A stretch of DNA of 64,000 bases, from contig NC_057789.1 of the NCBI RefSeq assembly GCF_014905175.1, positions 25,354,555-25,418,554 of the forward strand, given 5' to 3'. How positions within the stretch are numbered: the first letter of the stretch is position 1; every line of letters starts with the position of its first letter. The translations under genes were made by a program, and so were the position numbers. The notes under the pieces were generated by a model. That model saw only the letters and a list, made by a program, of their open reading frames with translations. It was not told where the DNA came from and ran no database searches. This DNA is from Aphidius gifuensis. Lineage: Eukaryota; Arthropoda; Insecta; Hymenoptera; Braconidae. Of the stretch, positions 40,501 through 51,854 are shown piece after piece.

Positions 40501-41945
40501 AGTATATTGTTTTTCTTTATTTTCTTTTTATCACTATGTATATATATTTAAAATAATTTAAATTTAAATATTTTAGAGAGTGACAAAACAGTTATTGTAA
40601 AACGTGAAGCTGGTGGTGAATTTGGATTTAGAATTCATGGTTCAAAACCAGTTGTTGTATCAGCAATTGAACCAGATACACCAGCTGAAACATCTGGTCT
40701 TGAAGTTGGTGATATTATTATGTCTGTTAATGGAAGAAGTGTTATGGATGCAACACATTCTGAAGTTGTTAGACATGCACATTCTGGACCAGATATATTA
40801 GAACTTGAAGTTGCTAGAACATGTGATGTACTTGCACCACGTGTTACAAGAAGTGGACAAAAAGAAAATATTGAAGTACCACTTTATTCAGGATATTTAT
40901 GGAGAAAAGCAACATCAACAACATCAACAACATCAACAACAAGTATTAATTTCACAGGTTCATTAACTGATAAATGGGTTAGAAGATGGTTTTCATTACG
41001 TCGTGATAATTGTCTTTATTACTACAAGACTGATACAGTTAGTTTAATTTATTACATCATTACATTGTGCTTTTAAGAAAGATATTAACTTGTTTATTTA
41101 TTTTTTTTAAATGTAGGATTCACAGCCAGTTGGAGCTGTAATGTTACTTAAATATGATGTTGAGACGACATCAGAAATTAAGCCATACAGTTTTATTATA
41201 CGAAAACAAGGAGCACCAATTCATCATTTAGCTGCTGATAATGAAGAAGCTGCAAGAAGATGGATTAATGTTATACGTGAAGCTGTTGAAAGAAATAATC
41301 AGGTAAATTATTTATAATATTTAAATTTAAAAAAAAAGATTAAAAATATAAATTTATTATCAGGCTGATACGTGGCTTGATGCATCATTGAGAATGCAGT
41401 ACATGCCAGCTTCATCAATTCAACGACCAGATTGTTTTGGTTATTTAAGTAAACAACAAGATCGTGCTAGGAAAACATCATCACCAACTGGTTGGTCAAG
41501 ACGTTATTGTGTATTAAAAGATGCTGCATTATATTTTTATAATGATGCTAATGCTGATAAAGCATTTGGTGTTGCATGTTTACATGGTTTTCGTGTACAT
41601 GGTAGTGCACCAAATTCTGGTGGTAGAAAACATGCATTTGAATTACAACCACTTGATCCAACACAACGTTGTTATACATTTTCAACTGATTCTGAAATGG
41701 ATAAAAAAAGGTTTGTATTATTTTTATATTCTTCTTTTGTTTTATGTATATTTATTTATAAAGTTTAACATCTATTATTGGTATTTATCATGCATGATTT
41801 AAAATTTAATCATCTAGATTTTATTATAATACATTTCAATGAGCTATTGTAAATTAATATTGATTAACTTTTTGTTAATAATTTATACTCCAGATGGCTG
41901 GCAGCACTTGAGTACTCGATCGACCGATGGATAAAGGTAGGCTAA
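30971..41945 (+). CDS. Large PDZ and tandem PH domain protein (long form)
   Basis: Sixteen exons with GT-AG borders and consistent phases give 1709 residues: 30971-31129, 31766-32184, 33026-33318, 33403-34145, 34232-34376, 34440-34797, 34885-35254, 35670-35891, 35962-36480, 36548-36838, 36932-37223, 37297-37569, 40577-41037, 41117-41302, 41364-41710, 41894-41945. The start has a purine at -3, G at +4 and an in-frame TAA upstream. Residues 1-1361 are low-complexity and probably disordered, rich in Ser/Thr/Pro/Arg, with an acidic run (about 33735-33785) and His runs. A PDZ domain (about 1362-1443, carboxylate loop FGFRI) and PH domains (about 1465-1572 and 1597-1703) follow. This suggests a membrane-linked scaffold binding phosphoinositides and a partner C-terminus. 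I do not recognise a named orthologue. No catalytic domain (GEF, GAP, kinase) is seen. The joining of the N-terminal exons to the PDZ exon is phase-compatible but unproven. Confidence 0.85.
31130..33025. other. Introns 1 and 2 of the PDZ-PH gene (around exon 2)
   Basis: Intron 1 (31130-31765) contains a GC-richer block at 31450-31650 whose minus-strand open frame has no recognisable family; as a plus-strand cassette exon it would meet a stop within ten codons. Intron 2 (32185-33025) is AT-rich with an islet at 32590-32700. No other gene was seen. Exon 2 lies between them at 31766-32184. Confidence 0.6.
35255..35669. other. Intron 7 of the PDZ-PH gene with a hairpin
   Basis: Contains an imperfect GC-richer hairpin at 35283-35309 and a block of balanced composition (35445-35560). 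The minus-strand frame of that block is short and unrecognised, and it ends in a poly-Phe run. Confidence 0.5.
37570..39074. other. Large intron after exon 12
   Basis: AT-rich, with GC-richer patches at 37795-37850 (an inverted repeat containing CGACC…GGTCG), 38010-38065 and 38300-38480. The last includes AGAGTCGATGACTCAGTCA with an AP-1 type TGACTCA. These could be regulatory elements for the internal start at 39.4 kb. No coding sequence seen. Confidence 0.5.
39075..39310 (+). other. Possible alternative terminal exon and poly(A) site
   Basis: After a pyrimidine-rich acceptor (CTTTTTGGCTTGCAG) a GC-richer segment continues from exon 12 in phase for 15 codons (VSGSGRQVKFQEAVG) to TGA at 39119-39121. 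About 170 bases later AATAAA (39293-39298) is followed by the GT-rich stretch at 39319-39342, a typical cleavage context. If used, it would end a long N-terminal-only protein before the PDZ exon. Alternatively the GC-rich block is the 5' UTR or promoter of the short form. Confidence 0.3.
39280..39375 (+). promoter_or_regulatory. Candidate internal promoter / 5' UTR for the short form
   Basis: The sequence just before the ATG at 39376 has an in-frame stop and no acceptor that could connect it to upstream coding exons in frame, so transcription or a noncoding exon must supply its 5' end. No clear TATA with proper spacing was seen. The GT-rich 39319-39342 may belong to the preceding poly(A) site instead. 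Confidence 0.3.
39376..39526 (+). CDS. Alternative first coding exon of a short PDZ-PH form
   Basis: Fifty codons from an ATG with an in-frame TAA six bases upstream, so it cannot be an internal exon read through from upstream. The peptide (MVCDSAGTNCPPELGDDVSL…) ends GVPLP with a phase-1 donor (GTAATT). Exon 12 of the long form also ends in phase 1, so both can join the PDZ exon at 40577 in frame. The short product would be 398 residues: a 50-residue leader with a possible helix (SLEELLKCMLRVWCREEQAL), then PDZ, PH, PH. Confidence 0.7.
39527..40576. other. Intron before the PDZ exon
   Basis: One-kilobase AT-rich intron from the donor GTAATT to the acceptor ATTTTAG. The open frame near 40057-40257 is low-complexity and is not supported as a gene. 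Confidence 0.6.
40577..41945 (+). CDS. PDZ and two PH domain exons (common 3' part)
   Basis: Four exons shared by both predicted forms. The PDZ domain (VKREAGGEFGFRIHG, then GLEVGDIIMSVNG) is complete. PH1 opens YSGYLWRKA, carries a Ser/Thr-rich insert (encoded 40908-40955) and the core WVRRWFSLRRDNCLYYY, and ends around EEAARRWINVIREAVE. PH2 has CFGYLSKQQ, WSRRYCVLKDAALYFY and the C-terminal helix WLAALEYSIDRW. Both PH domains keep the invariant Trp of the last helix. The reading frame stops at TAA 41943-41945, but AAG|GTAGGC just before it also matches a donor, so a further 3' exon is possible. Confidence 0.93.
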
Positions 41946-44900
41946 CGTGTCTCAACCAATCAACAAGAATAAATTATATACAACCAAGAAAATAATAATA
42001 TTAAAAAAAAAATAAATAATAGGTAAAACAATAAATATAATAATTTAATTAGCTTTTATTTTTTCAATATTTTACAAACATTATAAAACAGAATAAAAAA
42101 TTCCTCACCGTCCCGAAAGCACATATTTATTATTTGCCAACTTTAGCTGAATAATAATTTATTGCCAAATTATTTATTATTTATTTAATTAATAATAAAT
42201 TAAAATCTCATGAAAAAATTATTCTAAATTGATAAAGAAATTTGTTTTTTTTTTAATAATTATAAATGTATAAATGTGAAATTATTAATTATAAAAAAAA
42301 AATATATTTATTTATTGATTTTCATGCACAATTGATAATATTTTATCGGTATTCTTAGATATATTATTATTGTTAAAATGAGTCGAGCATCGTATGACAA
42401 AAAAAAAGCACTTAAAATATTATTATTATATTAAATATATATATTATATTGTATAGAATTATATAGCAAAAAAAAAAATCCCAAATGAAAAACAAATAAT
42501 AATTGTAGTCAATATATTGGCTGGAATATTTTATTGAATATATAAAAACGAGACTGCACGAATGAATGATCAATAAAATATTTATAACAATTGTCGAGTA
42601 ATATATAGTTGTTGTTATTGATAGTTTATATATTATTGTCATAAAAATATTAAATAAATTTGTTAAAATATATATTAAAATATATCCCGATATATTAATT
42701 ATAATTAGCAGACGAAAAATGAAAATAAATTATTTAAGAATAAAAAGAAGAAAGGATTTATATAAATGACATTTTTGAAATTCAAAAAGAAACATTTATT
42801 ATTAATTATTAATATTATTTCAAAGCGTGTGTGAATATTAAATTAAGTCATTCATAGATGTATTGTGTACCTCATGAGTCATGCGCACTTGTTCGCATTT
42901 AAATGAATTATTCACTAATTAAATAAGTTAATTAAATATTTTTTTTTTTAAAATCATACATTGAGTTTCAAAATTGATGATTTTATTAATATTACATTGA
43001 AAAGAAATTCCTTTTCGTGTATAAAATATAATTTTTTAAATTTTAATTATTTACTGTGCTTTAGGTAATTTTTTTAATTGAAAAGAAAAATTAAATTTAA
43101 ACAGATATTTCTAATTGTTTTCAGTAAATGAATTTAATCAAAAAAAACAAAATTATATAAACACGGAAAAAATTTTTTTTAATGTAAATAAATGTTAGAA
43201 ATTTTATTTTGTAAAATTGTCAAATTACGACGTCCAATTTTCGATTAAAAAAAAAATAAAAGGTAAAATTTTATTAACGTCGTTTTGAGTCATAATATGG
43301 CTGATATAAATTTTTAAATATAATTATAATAAAAAATTGTGGAGGTGATTGATATTTGTGAAAACAAAAAAAATAAAAAAATATATATTTAATGTGTTCC
43401 AGTAAGTGGCCCAACACAGATTGGAAAATAAAATATATACGAACAAAGTTGAGAAATAAATAACGAGACTTGGAAAATGAGAAAAAATAAAAAAAAAATT
43501 AAATTAAATTTAAAGAAACTGATGGGTAAGACCCGCTCAAATTTTCAGATGATAATAAAGACTTTAATACAAGTTGCCACTGTATTATAAAAACCCCATT
43601 TAATTATAAATTATAAATTCATTTTTGATTAGGAAAAAAAACAAAACAACAAACAATCTTTAATAATTAAAATATCATTTTTATTTTCTTTTTTTGTTTA
43701 ATTTTCTTTTGTAAATTAATTAACAAAATTTGTATTAACTTTCGAACTTTTTTTTTAAATTTAAATTTCATTCAAATTAATTTTCAAAGAAAAATATCAA
43801 ATTGATAATTTCTATGTTTATCCTAATTTACTCATTTATTTATTTATTTAAATTTTTTTCAATTATAAACTTTATCGGTAAATAAGATATCTTACACAGA
43901 AATTTATCGACCGTTTTTTTTTTTTTTGAGAATTTCGAAATATTCCGCAACCGGTACCTATTCATTCACTGATCCCTATAGTTTATATTAAAAAAAAAAA
44001 TTAATTTGTTTATAAATAATTGATAAATTATGTAAATAAATTATATAAAAAATTATAATAATATATAGGAACCAAAAGAAAATAAAACAACAAAATAATG
44101 ATAAATATATAAATTTAAAAAAACAACCAATATGCAAATTCAATTAGATTTTGCGAAATCAATGTGCTCACTTTGTAATGTTGTTTTAATAAGAAAATAA
44201 TAATAATAATAAAATAATAGCAAAAAAAATTGTTATTAAAATATAATTTAAATAATTTAATAATTATATAAATTGTCGTCCTTTGATTAATCGGTGAACG
44301 AATAGTTTTTATTTAAAAAAAAAAAATCAAATAAAAACATTCGTTCTTTCTAAAGAAATTTAAAAGGTATTCTAAATAAAGGTATTCGAAATGATGAAAT
44401 TGGTAGTAACGACGAAAAGTAGAGAAAATCGAAAATATATATATATAAAATAAACATATATTAATTTAATGTAAAAAAAAAAACGTGATAAAAAAGAATC
44501 GCCAACCCTAGTAAAAAAAAAAAAAAACGAATACAGTAAACAAGAAAAAAAAAATGTTTACACTAAAAATTTATGTGTTTTAGAATAAAAAAGAAAATAA
44601 ATAAATGAAGGAAAATTATCACCTGAAAAACCTGCTTTTCCTTTTAAAAACAAAAAATCCTTTGGATATTTATACAAGAGGGATAAGTTGCCGCAAAGAT
44701 TTGTTTTTTTTTTTTTTATTCTTTTAAATATTATTCTCTATTTAAAGGTAAAAAACATATATGTTTCAGGTAACACTTAGATAAAAAAAAATGAGGATGT
44801 TTCTTCTGGTTGGAAAAATAAATTTGAAGCTTTAAATTCAGCCATGTGTAAATGCCACCAACGAAATGAACCAGAAAATCATCAAAAAAAAAAATGAAAG

Positions 44901-45420
44901 AAAATCTTAAAAGAAATATAAAATAGAAGATATATAAAATTTAAACAAAACTCATCCAATCTTTTTCATGGAGATTTTTGTGATTTTAAATTACAGCCTG
45001 AAGCTCGTAAATATAAAAAAAAAAAACACACTGGACCATGGTGCACAACCTAATTATGCAGAACATAAAGAAAAAAAAAAACCGAAAAAATAATAATAAA
45101 TAAACCAGCATCTTCATCTGATCCTTGCATTAATTTTCAATCGAAAAAAAAAAAAAACCTCACTTCATATACACAAGTAAAAAAAATGTGGATCATAAGA
45201 AAAAAAAAGTTCCAATAAATTGCTTGGTTTCAAAAAAATTGTTAAAAATTGCAAGAAAAAATATACATAAAATGAATAATAATAATAAAAATGAAAAATA
45301 AATTTAAATAACAGGTTCATCAACACAAAGTGTAAGTTGATAATAGTTAACAAAGTATATATCATGTTATTGAGAATGGGAAAACAAGGAATGAAATCCT
45401 TCTGGAATTCGTCCTGGGTC
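41946..45420. other. 3' UTR of the PDZ-PH gene and AT-rich intergenic DNA
   Basis: Several AATAAA signals occur soon after the stop (for example near 42011 and 42032), so the transcript may end within the first few hundred bases. Beyond that there is only A/T-rich sequence with poly-A and poly-T runs. No gene was recognised. Confidence 0.5.
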
Positions 45421-45427
45421 ATTCAAC

Positions 45428-45490
45428 GGAGGCAGTATCGGAGCAATATACCGATATAGTTTCTTTTGCAAATGCCGATCTGTTGCCTCC
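45428..45490. repeat. Inverted repeat / stem-loop
   Basis: Arms GGAGGCA-GT-ATCGG (45428-45441) and CCGAT-CTGT-TGCCTCC (45475-45490) pair over 12 bp, with a small asymmetric internal loop and a 33-base apical loop. It stands out from AT-rich surroundings in the region between the PDZ-PH gene and bowl. It could be a structured RNA, a small-RNA precursor or a remnant of a mobile element. Confidence 0.5.
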
Positions 45491-48400
45491 TTCTTCATCT
45501 TCTTCTGATATTATTTTTTGTTTATAAATTTATATTTTATTTAGTTTAAATTATATTATTTCATCATTGATGGTGTGCAGGATATTTGTATGTGATGCAG
45601 GGCATAAAATGATCTTGGATCTTGGCTCTTCAATATACAAGATAGTCTCAACCGATTCTCAACTATACGTTCTCATTACGAGTCATGTTGGTATGCCAAA
45701 TACCACAATCCCCAACTTCTTCATATCTAAACTTGGCTTCATTTTTTTTTTTACTCATATTTAAATTATTATTTGGTAAATAGTATCTAATATTATATTG
45801 ATGTTATTTTATAAAATTTATATAGTTTATTTAGCGTATGAAAATGATGATGTTGATGGTATAAAATAAAACAGCTAAGTTGAGACTAACACTGAGACCA
45901 GAGCCAATATGAGAGTGAGTTTTTTAATTTTATTTTTTTGTATTATTTAGTTTTATTATGGGGCATGGTGGAGGAACGCCACGAGGTATAAACTACATAT
46001 AGCTATGGTTAAACCAGGTTGTCTGTATATATATATATTGTGGGGAAAGACGGGAGGGAACTAGTTCAGTGAACAAAACGACAGCGGAGGCGGTTACACG
46101 CCAGCAAACTTGCTCACAACCCGCAACATTGCAGATGATGCCTTGAATCTTTCTTTATTCCTTTGCATATATGTCTTTTTTTTTTTTTTTCTTTAATACT
46201 TTTCTTTCTTCCACCACATCTTCTTCTTCCTCTTCTTCTTCATCTTGGTTTTTTAAAACTGTATTACAACAAAGTCTTGAAGTCTTTAACACCCACTATT
46301 AGGCTACAAAATTTTATGATAGATTTTATATATTTTTATAGATTAATTCAAATTACATTGACATGAAAATTATTAAATATTATTTTTTATTGTAGCTGTT
46401 ACAAAGTTTTGAAAATAAAAAAATTATAATAATAGTATCATTAAAAATCATCATCAAATCAATTTTCCCGTTACCTCAAAAAGGTGTTCATCCATTTGTC
46501 AACATTTAAAATCCAATAGTCAATATGTTTATCTCTTTTTTTTTTTTATTTTATCTTTGTTTCTTCTAACTCTTGTATAAACTTTTTGGGATATATAACT
46601 TGTTCTTTCATTTATACCACACACATATAAAGCCAAGAAGATTGTCTCACTTGCACCATTCCCAGACAATCTTCTTCTTTCACTTGAACGTCTCTTATAT
46701 ATCCTCCTTGGAATCCTGAATTTAAACGCTCCCGACGGCATACTGTCCCAAGTTTTTAAAAAAAAAAATATCAAAAAAAATTTCACTGTAACAAAAATAT
46801 ATTGCCAATTTATTTTACCAGACAAAAATATACCTAAACATAATGAAATTAAAAAAAAAACAAATGCATTAAAAAATTATAAAAAAATATTGTGAAAAAA
46901 AAAAAAACAGAATGTGTTTGGAGTAAAATTGGTTTTCTTTGGTGCTTCTTATCTTGAGTCTGACGCATCAACGAAAGAGACAATCCATGTACAAAAAGCG
47001 TTAACCATAAGATTTAAAAAAAATAAAAAAAAAAAACCATTACATTACATCAAGATTGTGTTTATCAATTTTTTCTTTTAAATTTTATAATAATTTAAAT
47101 TTTATTCTTGATAAAATAACAAGTAAAAAAAAATAATTTACAAATGTAGAAGTCATTGGTAAATTGTTGCATATTGAACTTGCCCCCTGAAGGTGTTATC
47201 TTTATCACAAATTGCGACACCTCAACTTACTTATCATGAGGTAAAAATATATATTAAAAATATGCTTTTATATTTTTATGATTCATTTCTAAAACCTGAT
47301 GTAGTTTAAAATGAAAAAAAGGTATATTACTTGTATTTTTTTTTTTCTATTGAATATAATATACCACAAGTGATATTTAAAAATATAAAAAATAAATAAT
47401 AAACAAGTGGATATTATAGGAAAAATATATGTTAGGCCAGTTCATCAGGTTATTAAAGTTGATTTTCCAGCTCAATGTAGACTTAGTACAGGTGTCTAAA
47501 AGACTGGAAGTCGAGACAACTACTAAAGAATCAAGAGGGTAAAGGACAGATTAATATTTTTAAAAAAAAAAAAAAAGATAGAATGAAAATCTCTCTTTGC
47601 GTATATGTATACCAACGAAGACGAGTTTTTTAATTTTTTTTTTACTTATTTTTTTAATACACACAGTGTTCAAGACTGGCTGGGGCGTCGGCGGTTGCCG
47701 CCAAGGAACCAAGTCTCGATCTCTGGAGAGAGCGCACATCAGAGACTGCCTCTGGCTGCCGGCATTGCGTTTTTTTATTATTTTTTTTTTTAAAATACTT
47801 TTTTATTTTATCATTGTATCTTTATCTATCATATTTTCTGTCTCTTACTAAACCCCTTCTCTTTAACATGTAAAATTTTATATATTCAGTGCTGGACTTG
47901 GTATCTCCACGGTCCCACTAAATTGCAAATTACAAAAATCCATAAAATTACATTTAATTTTGAAATAATAAATCATCAAACTTATCTATAAAAATACATT
48001 TTAATTAATCAAATTTAATTAGATTAATTTTGAGAATATCATCAATGAAAATGTCATTAAATTTTTAATAATTTATATTGATAAATTTTGATGAATAATA
48101 TTTTTTTAATTTACAAGACATACGGCCCTGTTGAGACACGATTTTTAACGAATTTGAAACCACCTCCTGCGATCAACCTGTGGTCCCAGCAGCAGAAGCA
48201 GCATCAACAGCAGCAAAATATACACAAAGTAGATATAGCTACATAAAAGTATCTTCTCTTACTAATAAAAAAAATTTAGACTATCTTTGTTTAGTCTCCA
48301 TACTGGCTCAACTAATTCTATCATTCAATTTTTATCTTTCTTCAACATAAAATGTTATAAAAGTTGTTCTTTGTTCAAGCCTTGCAACTCAGTTTGATAT

Positions 48401-48910
48401 ATCATTTTGTCTCACTTTAATTTTAATATACAATATCTGCAAATGTTAGAATACATATCCCTTCTTTTTATTTTATATATATATCGCTATAGCCATTCTT
48501 ATTTTTTTATTTTTCTTATGTTGAGTGAGATGAAGAAATGCACCCAGCATCCAGCAACAGCAGCAGCGCTACTAGCGGCATCAAAATGCCAAGAGACTAC
48601 GCGGCGGTATCTCTCCACAGGTATTTTTTATATATATATAAACGGGAATTCCAGCTGTGTTGGTGATTATACAAATATGTATGGGTTTTATGCTAGCTTT
48701 GAAAGCCTACCTGACGGCGTCCAGCACGCAGTAAACTTTCAGCCACGAACCTATACCACCCAATCAAAAATACATGTACAAAAAAAAAGAAAAAATATTA
48801 TTATTTTTTCATTAATTACTAATGTGCTTATTATTATATAAATAATTTGTAAAAATTAATTTTATACATTGTGTGCTATGATATTTGTTAAGTGTATTTT
48901 AAATTTGCAG
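45491..48910. other. Upstream region of bowl with GC-richer islets
   Basis: No convincing protein. GC-richer blocks at 46050-46135, 46600-46745, 47680-47770 (with GGCGGTTGCCGCC), 48120-48230 (CAG/CAA-rich) and 48535-48770 interrupt AT-rich DNA. The last block ends one stretch in CTCCACAG followed by GTATTT (about 48619), a usable donor, so it may hold a noncoding 5' exon of bowl. The rest are candidate enhancers. Confidence 0.45.
46635..46676. repeat. Perfect 13-bp inverted repeat, 16-base loop
   Basis: AAGAAGATTGTCT (46635-46647) and AGACAATCTTCTT (46664-46676) are exact reverse complements. Pairing stops immediately outside the arms. It lies in one of the GC-richer islets upstream of bowl. 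Confidence 0.8.
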
Positions 48911-49359
48911 AAAAAAAAAAAATTGAGTAATCAATGTTGCTAAGGACATGAGTGAATGATCTGGATCAAGGACGGATCTTGTCTTTTTGTGTTTTGTGAT
49001 ATTGTGTTAATTTTTGTGATTAATAATTGTGTAATTGTGAATTAATATTTGTTTTATTGTTTAATTATATTTTTGAATTTAAAAAAAATTAAATTACAGT
49101 TTTTCATGGAATTATTTGTCAGTGTTTTGATATATATTTTTTCATAATTGAAATGTTATTTTAAATATAATTATTGTGTAGCTGTGTGGGGGTCTAGTGG
49201 TCCTATGGTTTTTTTTTTGTTAATCTTTGGCTAAAGGATGGAATATTGTGGCCTCGAGTTACAAGGCTAAATAAAAGACTCAGGGAACATCCCGGAGTTT
49301 TTATTATTATATTTTTTTTCTTCGGAAAATTGTTTTTTTAAAGAAGAAAAAAAAAAAAG
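48911..49359 (+). other. bowl: Probable noncoding 5' exon of bowl
   Basis: Bounded by an acceptor-like TTTGCAG (48904-48910) and by a strong donor AAAG|GTGAGAA at 49359/49360. The donor pairs with the acceptor TATTACAG at 49814, 16 bases before the bowl ATG. No long open frame fits. Whether it is a first exon with its own start or an internal noncoding exon cannot be decided here. Confidence 0.4.
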
Positions 49360-49814
49360 GTGAGAAAATTATCCTTTTTTTTTTTTTTTTTTTTGTTTAC
49401 ATTTATTATTTGTTTTGGATTGTTGTGAGATAATGTAGTTTATATTGAAAATACGTATATGTATTTTTTTATGGGATCATTTATGTTTCCAATATGGCCG
49501 TTTGGGACCAGCCATGATCGGTCCGCGGAAGCCATGTTGGCAGGTGTGCTCGCGGAGATAACCAGTCTTCTAGATTCGTGGAACGAGTATTCTTACCTGG
49601 TTAAATATGTGATACCAATGTATGACCGCAAGAGAGCGCAATTTACGCGATGCATTAAATACCAAAAGTTTATTATATGATAAACAAAATAAATCCTCTA
49701 TTTTATTTTCTAATTTTGTACAATTTTGTTAACATGTATAAAATTTCCATTTATTTTTTAAGTAAAAAAAATCAATTTAAATGTAAATTTAATTATTGAT
49801 TTATATTATTACAG
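49360..49814 (+). other. 5' UTR intron of bowl with a GC-rich candidate element
   Basis: Begins GTGAGA and ends TTACAG. It contains a GC-rich block (49485-49655) with three GCCAT/ATGGC cores (49494, 49511, 49531) and one GAGAG (49632). A 73-codon open frame crosses it, but it resembles nothing known and ends as soon as AT-rich sequence resumes. Confidence 0.45.
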
Positions 49815-49830
49815 ATAAAAATAAATCAAA

Positions 49831-51854
49831 ATGCCTACTGATTTGGTAATAACATCATCAACATCAGATGAAACAGTGAGAAATCGTGATTTACATGTCA
49901 CCTCACGTTCATCTGGTCAATCATCATCAGGTTCAAATAACAATGGTGGAATGTCATCAAGAAATTTTGATCCATCAAGTTTATCAGCATATCATCATCA
50001 TCATCATCATCACCATCATAATTTTGTAGCTGGTCTTGGTCATCCACATCATCGAGAATCATCAGCATTTGTTCCAGTTGTACCATCAAGATTACATCTT
50101 TATCCTGGTGAAATACATTCACATTTATCAGCTCAACAACAACAACAATCATCATCAACATCAACAACAACAACAACAACAAATACAAATACAAATCAAG
50201 AACATGATAATAATTCTGATACAACAGTTAGAAAAAATTCATCAAGTTATGATATAATGGCTATGATGGCTGATAAAAGAAAAGAATTAGCAGCAGCAAG
50301 AGCATTATTATTACCACCACCACCATTATTAGAACCACCACCTGGTTATCCAGTATTTACTGGACCATTTCCTGGTAATCCAGCAATGTATCCACCAGGT
50401 GGACCACTTGGACATCAACATTTAGATAGAAGATTATTAAGAGCACCTGGTAGAGCATCAAGACCTAAAAAACAATTTATTTGTAAATTTTGTAATCGTC
50501 AATTTACAAAATCTTATAATTTATTGATACATGAAAGAACACATACTGATGAAAGACCATATTCATGTGATATATGTGGTAAAGCATTTAGAAGACAGGA
50601 TCATTTACGAGATCATCGGTAAGAATTTTTTTGTTTTATTATTATTTTTTTTTTTTTGGCTATTGAATATAGTAACAGTACTTTTAAAAATATATAATTA
50701 TAACAATGATTTTTTTATTCTTTGACTCTTTTATCTTTATGTATAAAGATATAAATGACAAAATAGATGTGTCATATATATTTTTTTTTGTTAAGCTAGT
50801 AAATAAACACAATGGATTTAATTTTAATGTTTTTTTTTTTTTCTTTTTAACTTTTAGATATATACACAGTAAAGAGAAACCTTTTAAATGTGGTGAGTGT
50901 GGAAAAGGCTTCTGTCAAAGTAGAACCCTTGCTGTACATAAAATACTTCATATGGAAGAATCACCCCACAAATGTCCAGTTTGTGCAAGAAGTTTTAATC
51001 AACGTAGTAATTTAAAAACTCATTTATTAACACATACTGATCATAAACCATATGAATGTAATTCATGTGGTAAAGTATTTCGTAGAAATTGTGATTTAAG
51101 AAGGCATGCATTGACTCATGCAGTTGGTGATGTGCCACCAGAAGCACTTGAAGAAGCACTACGTGATGATGATAGTCCAGAAGAAGATTGTGGGCCTGAA
51201 TCAGGTCCATCAACATCAACATCAACATCATCTGTAGCTGGAACTACATCGTCAAATAATTTAAATACAAATAATAATATTTCAGCATCATCATCATCAT
51301 CATTATCATCATCAACACCACCATCATCATCGTCAACGTCTTCAGTAATAGCATCATCATCATCATCGTCAGCAACAACAGCAACAACAACAACTCCTCT
51401 TCCATCAACATCACAAAATTCAAGTGTATCATATAGCTCAACATCATCACAACAAAATCATTTAACAAGGCCTCAATTACAAATTAGAAGAGATCTATTA
51501 CAAATAAAACCATCAACAATAACAAGTGTTAATACAATAACTGGTATACAAAATCAACAAAATACATTAATAACACCACCATCATCACATATATTACAAT
51601 CATACAGACGTCGTCTTGGTTCACCAGGACCATCAAGAATATTATTAGAAATACAAGAACGTGAAAGAGAACGTGAACGTGAAATTGAAAGACAAAGAGA
51701 TGAGGAAGAAGCTAGACCACCGAGGGCACCGACTCCACAACCACCAGCAGTACAACAACAACAACAACAACAACCACCACAACCACTACCACCACCACCA
51801 AGACCGGCTCCCACTAGACAAGGATTTACAATTGCGGACATTATGCGCCGGTAA
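49831..51854 (+). CDS. bowl: Odd-skipped family zinc-finger transcription factor Bowl
   Basis: Nuclear DNA-binding regulator of epithelial and segment patterning, antagonised by the Lines pathway in Drosophila (known biology). Two coding exons, 49831-50618 and 50858-51854, give 594 residues; the start has A at -3 and an in-frame TAA nine bases upstream. Five C2H2 fingers lie at 216-238, 244-266, 272-294, 300-322 and 328-350. They have TxERP/xxKP-type linkers and recognised odd-family sequence such as RRQDHLRDHRYIH and FNQRSNLKTHLLTH. Five fingers, with the fifth RRNCDLRRHALTHAVGDV, point to Bowl rather than four-finger Odd. The intron splits finger 2 after the first zinc-binding His. The N-terminus has poly-His (55-63), poly-Gln and poly-Thr. 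The C-terminal half is Ser-, Gln- and Pro-rich and ends GFTIADIMRR (585-594), an eh1-like Groucho-binding motif. Confidence 0.92.

Noticed and set aside
47597..47851. 84-aa ORF spanning a GC-rich block upstream of bowl
   Set aside because: Only ~30 codons come from complex sequence, with two overlapping frames equally open; more like a regulatory islet.
49459..49680. 73-aa ORF in the bowl 5' intron
   Set aside because: Ends as soon as AT-rich sequence resumes, has no recognisable similarity and lies between a strong donor and acceptor; treated as a regulatory block instead.
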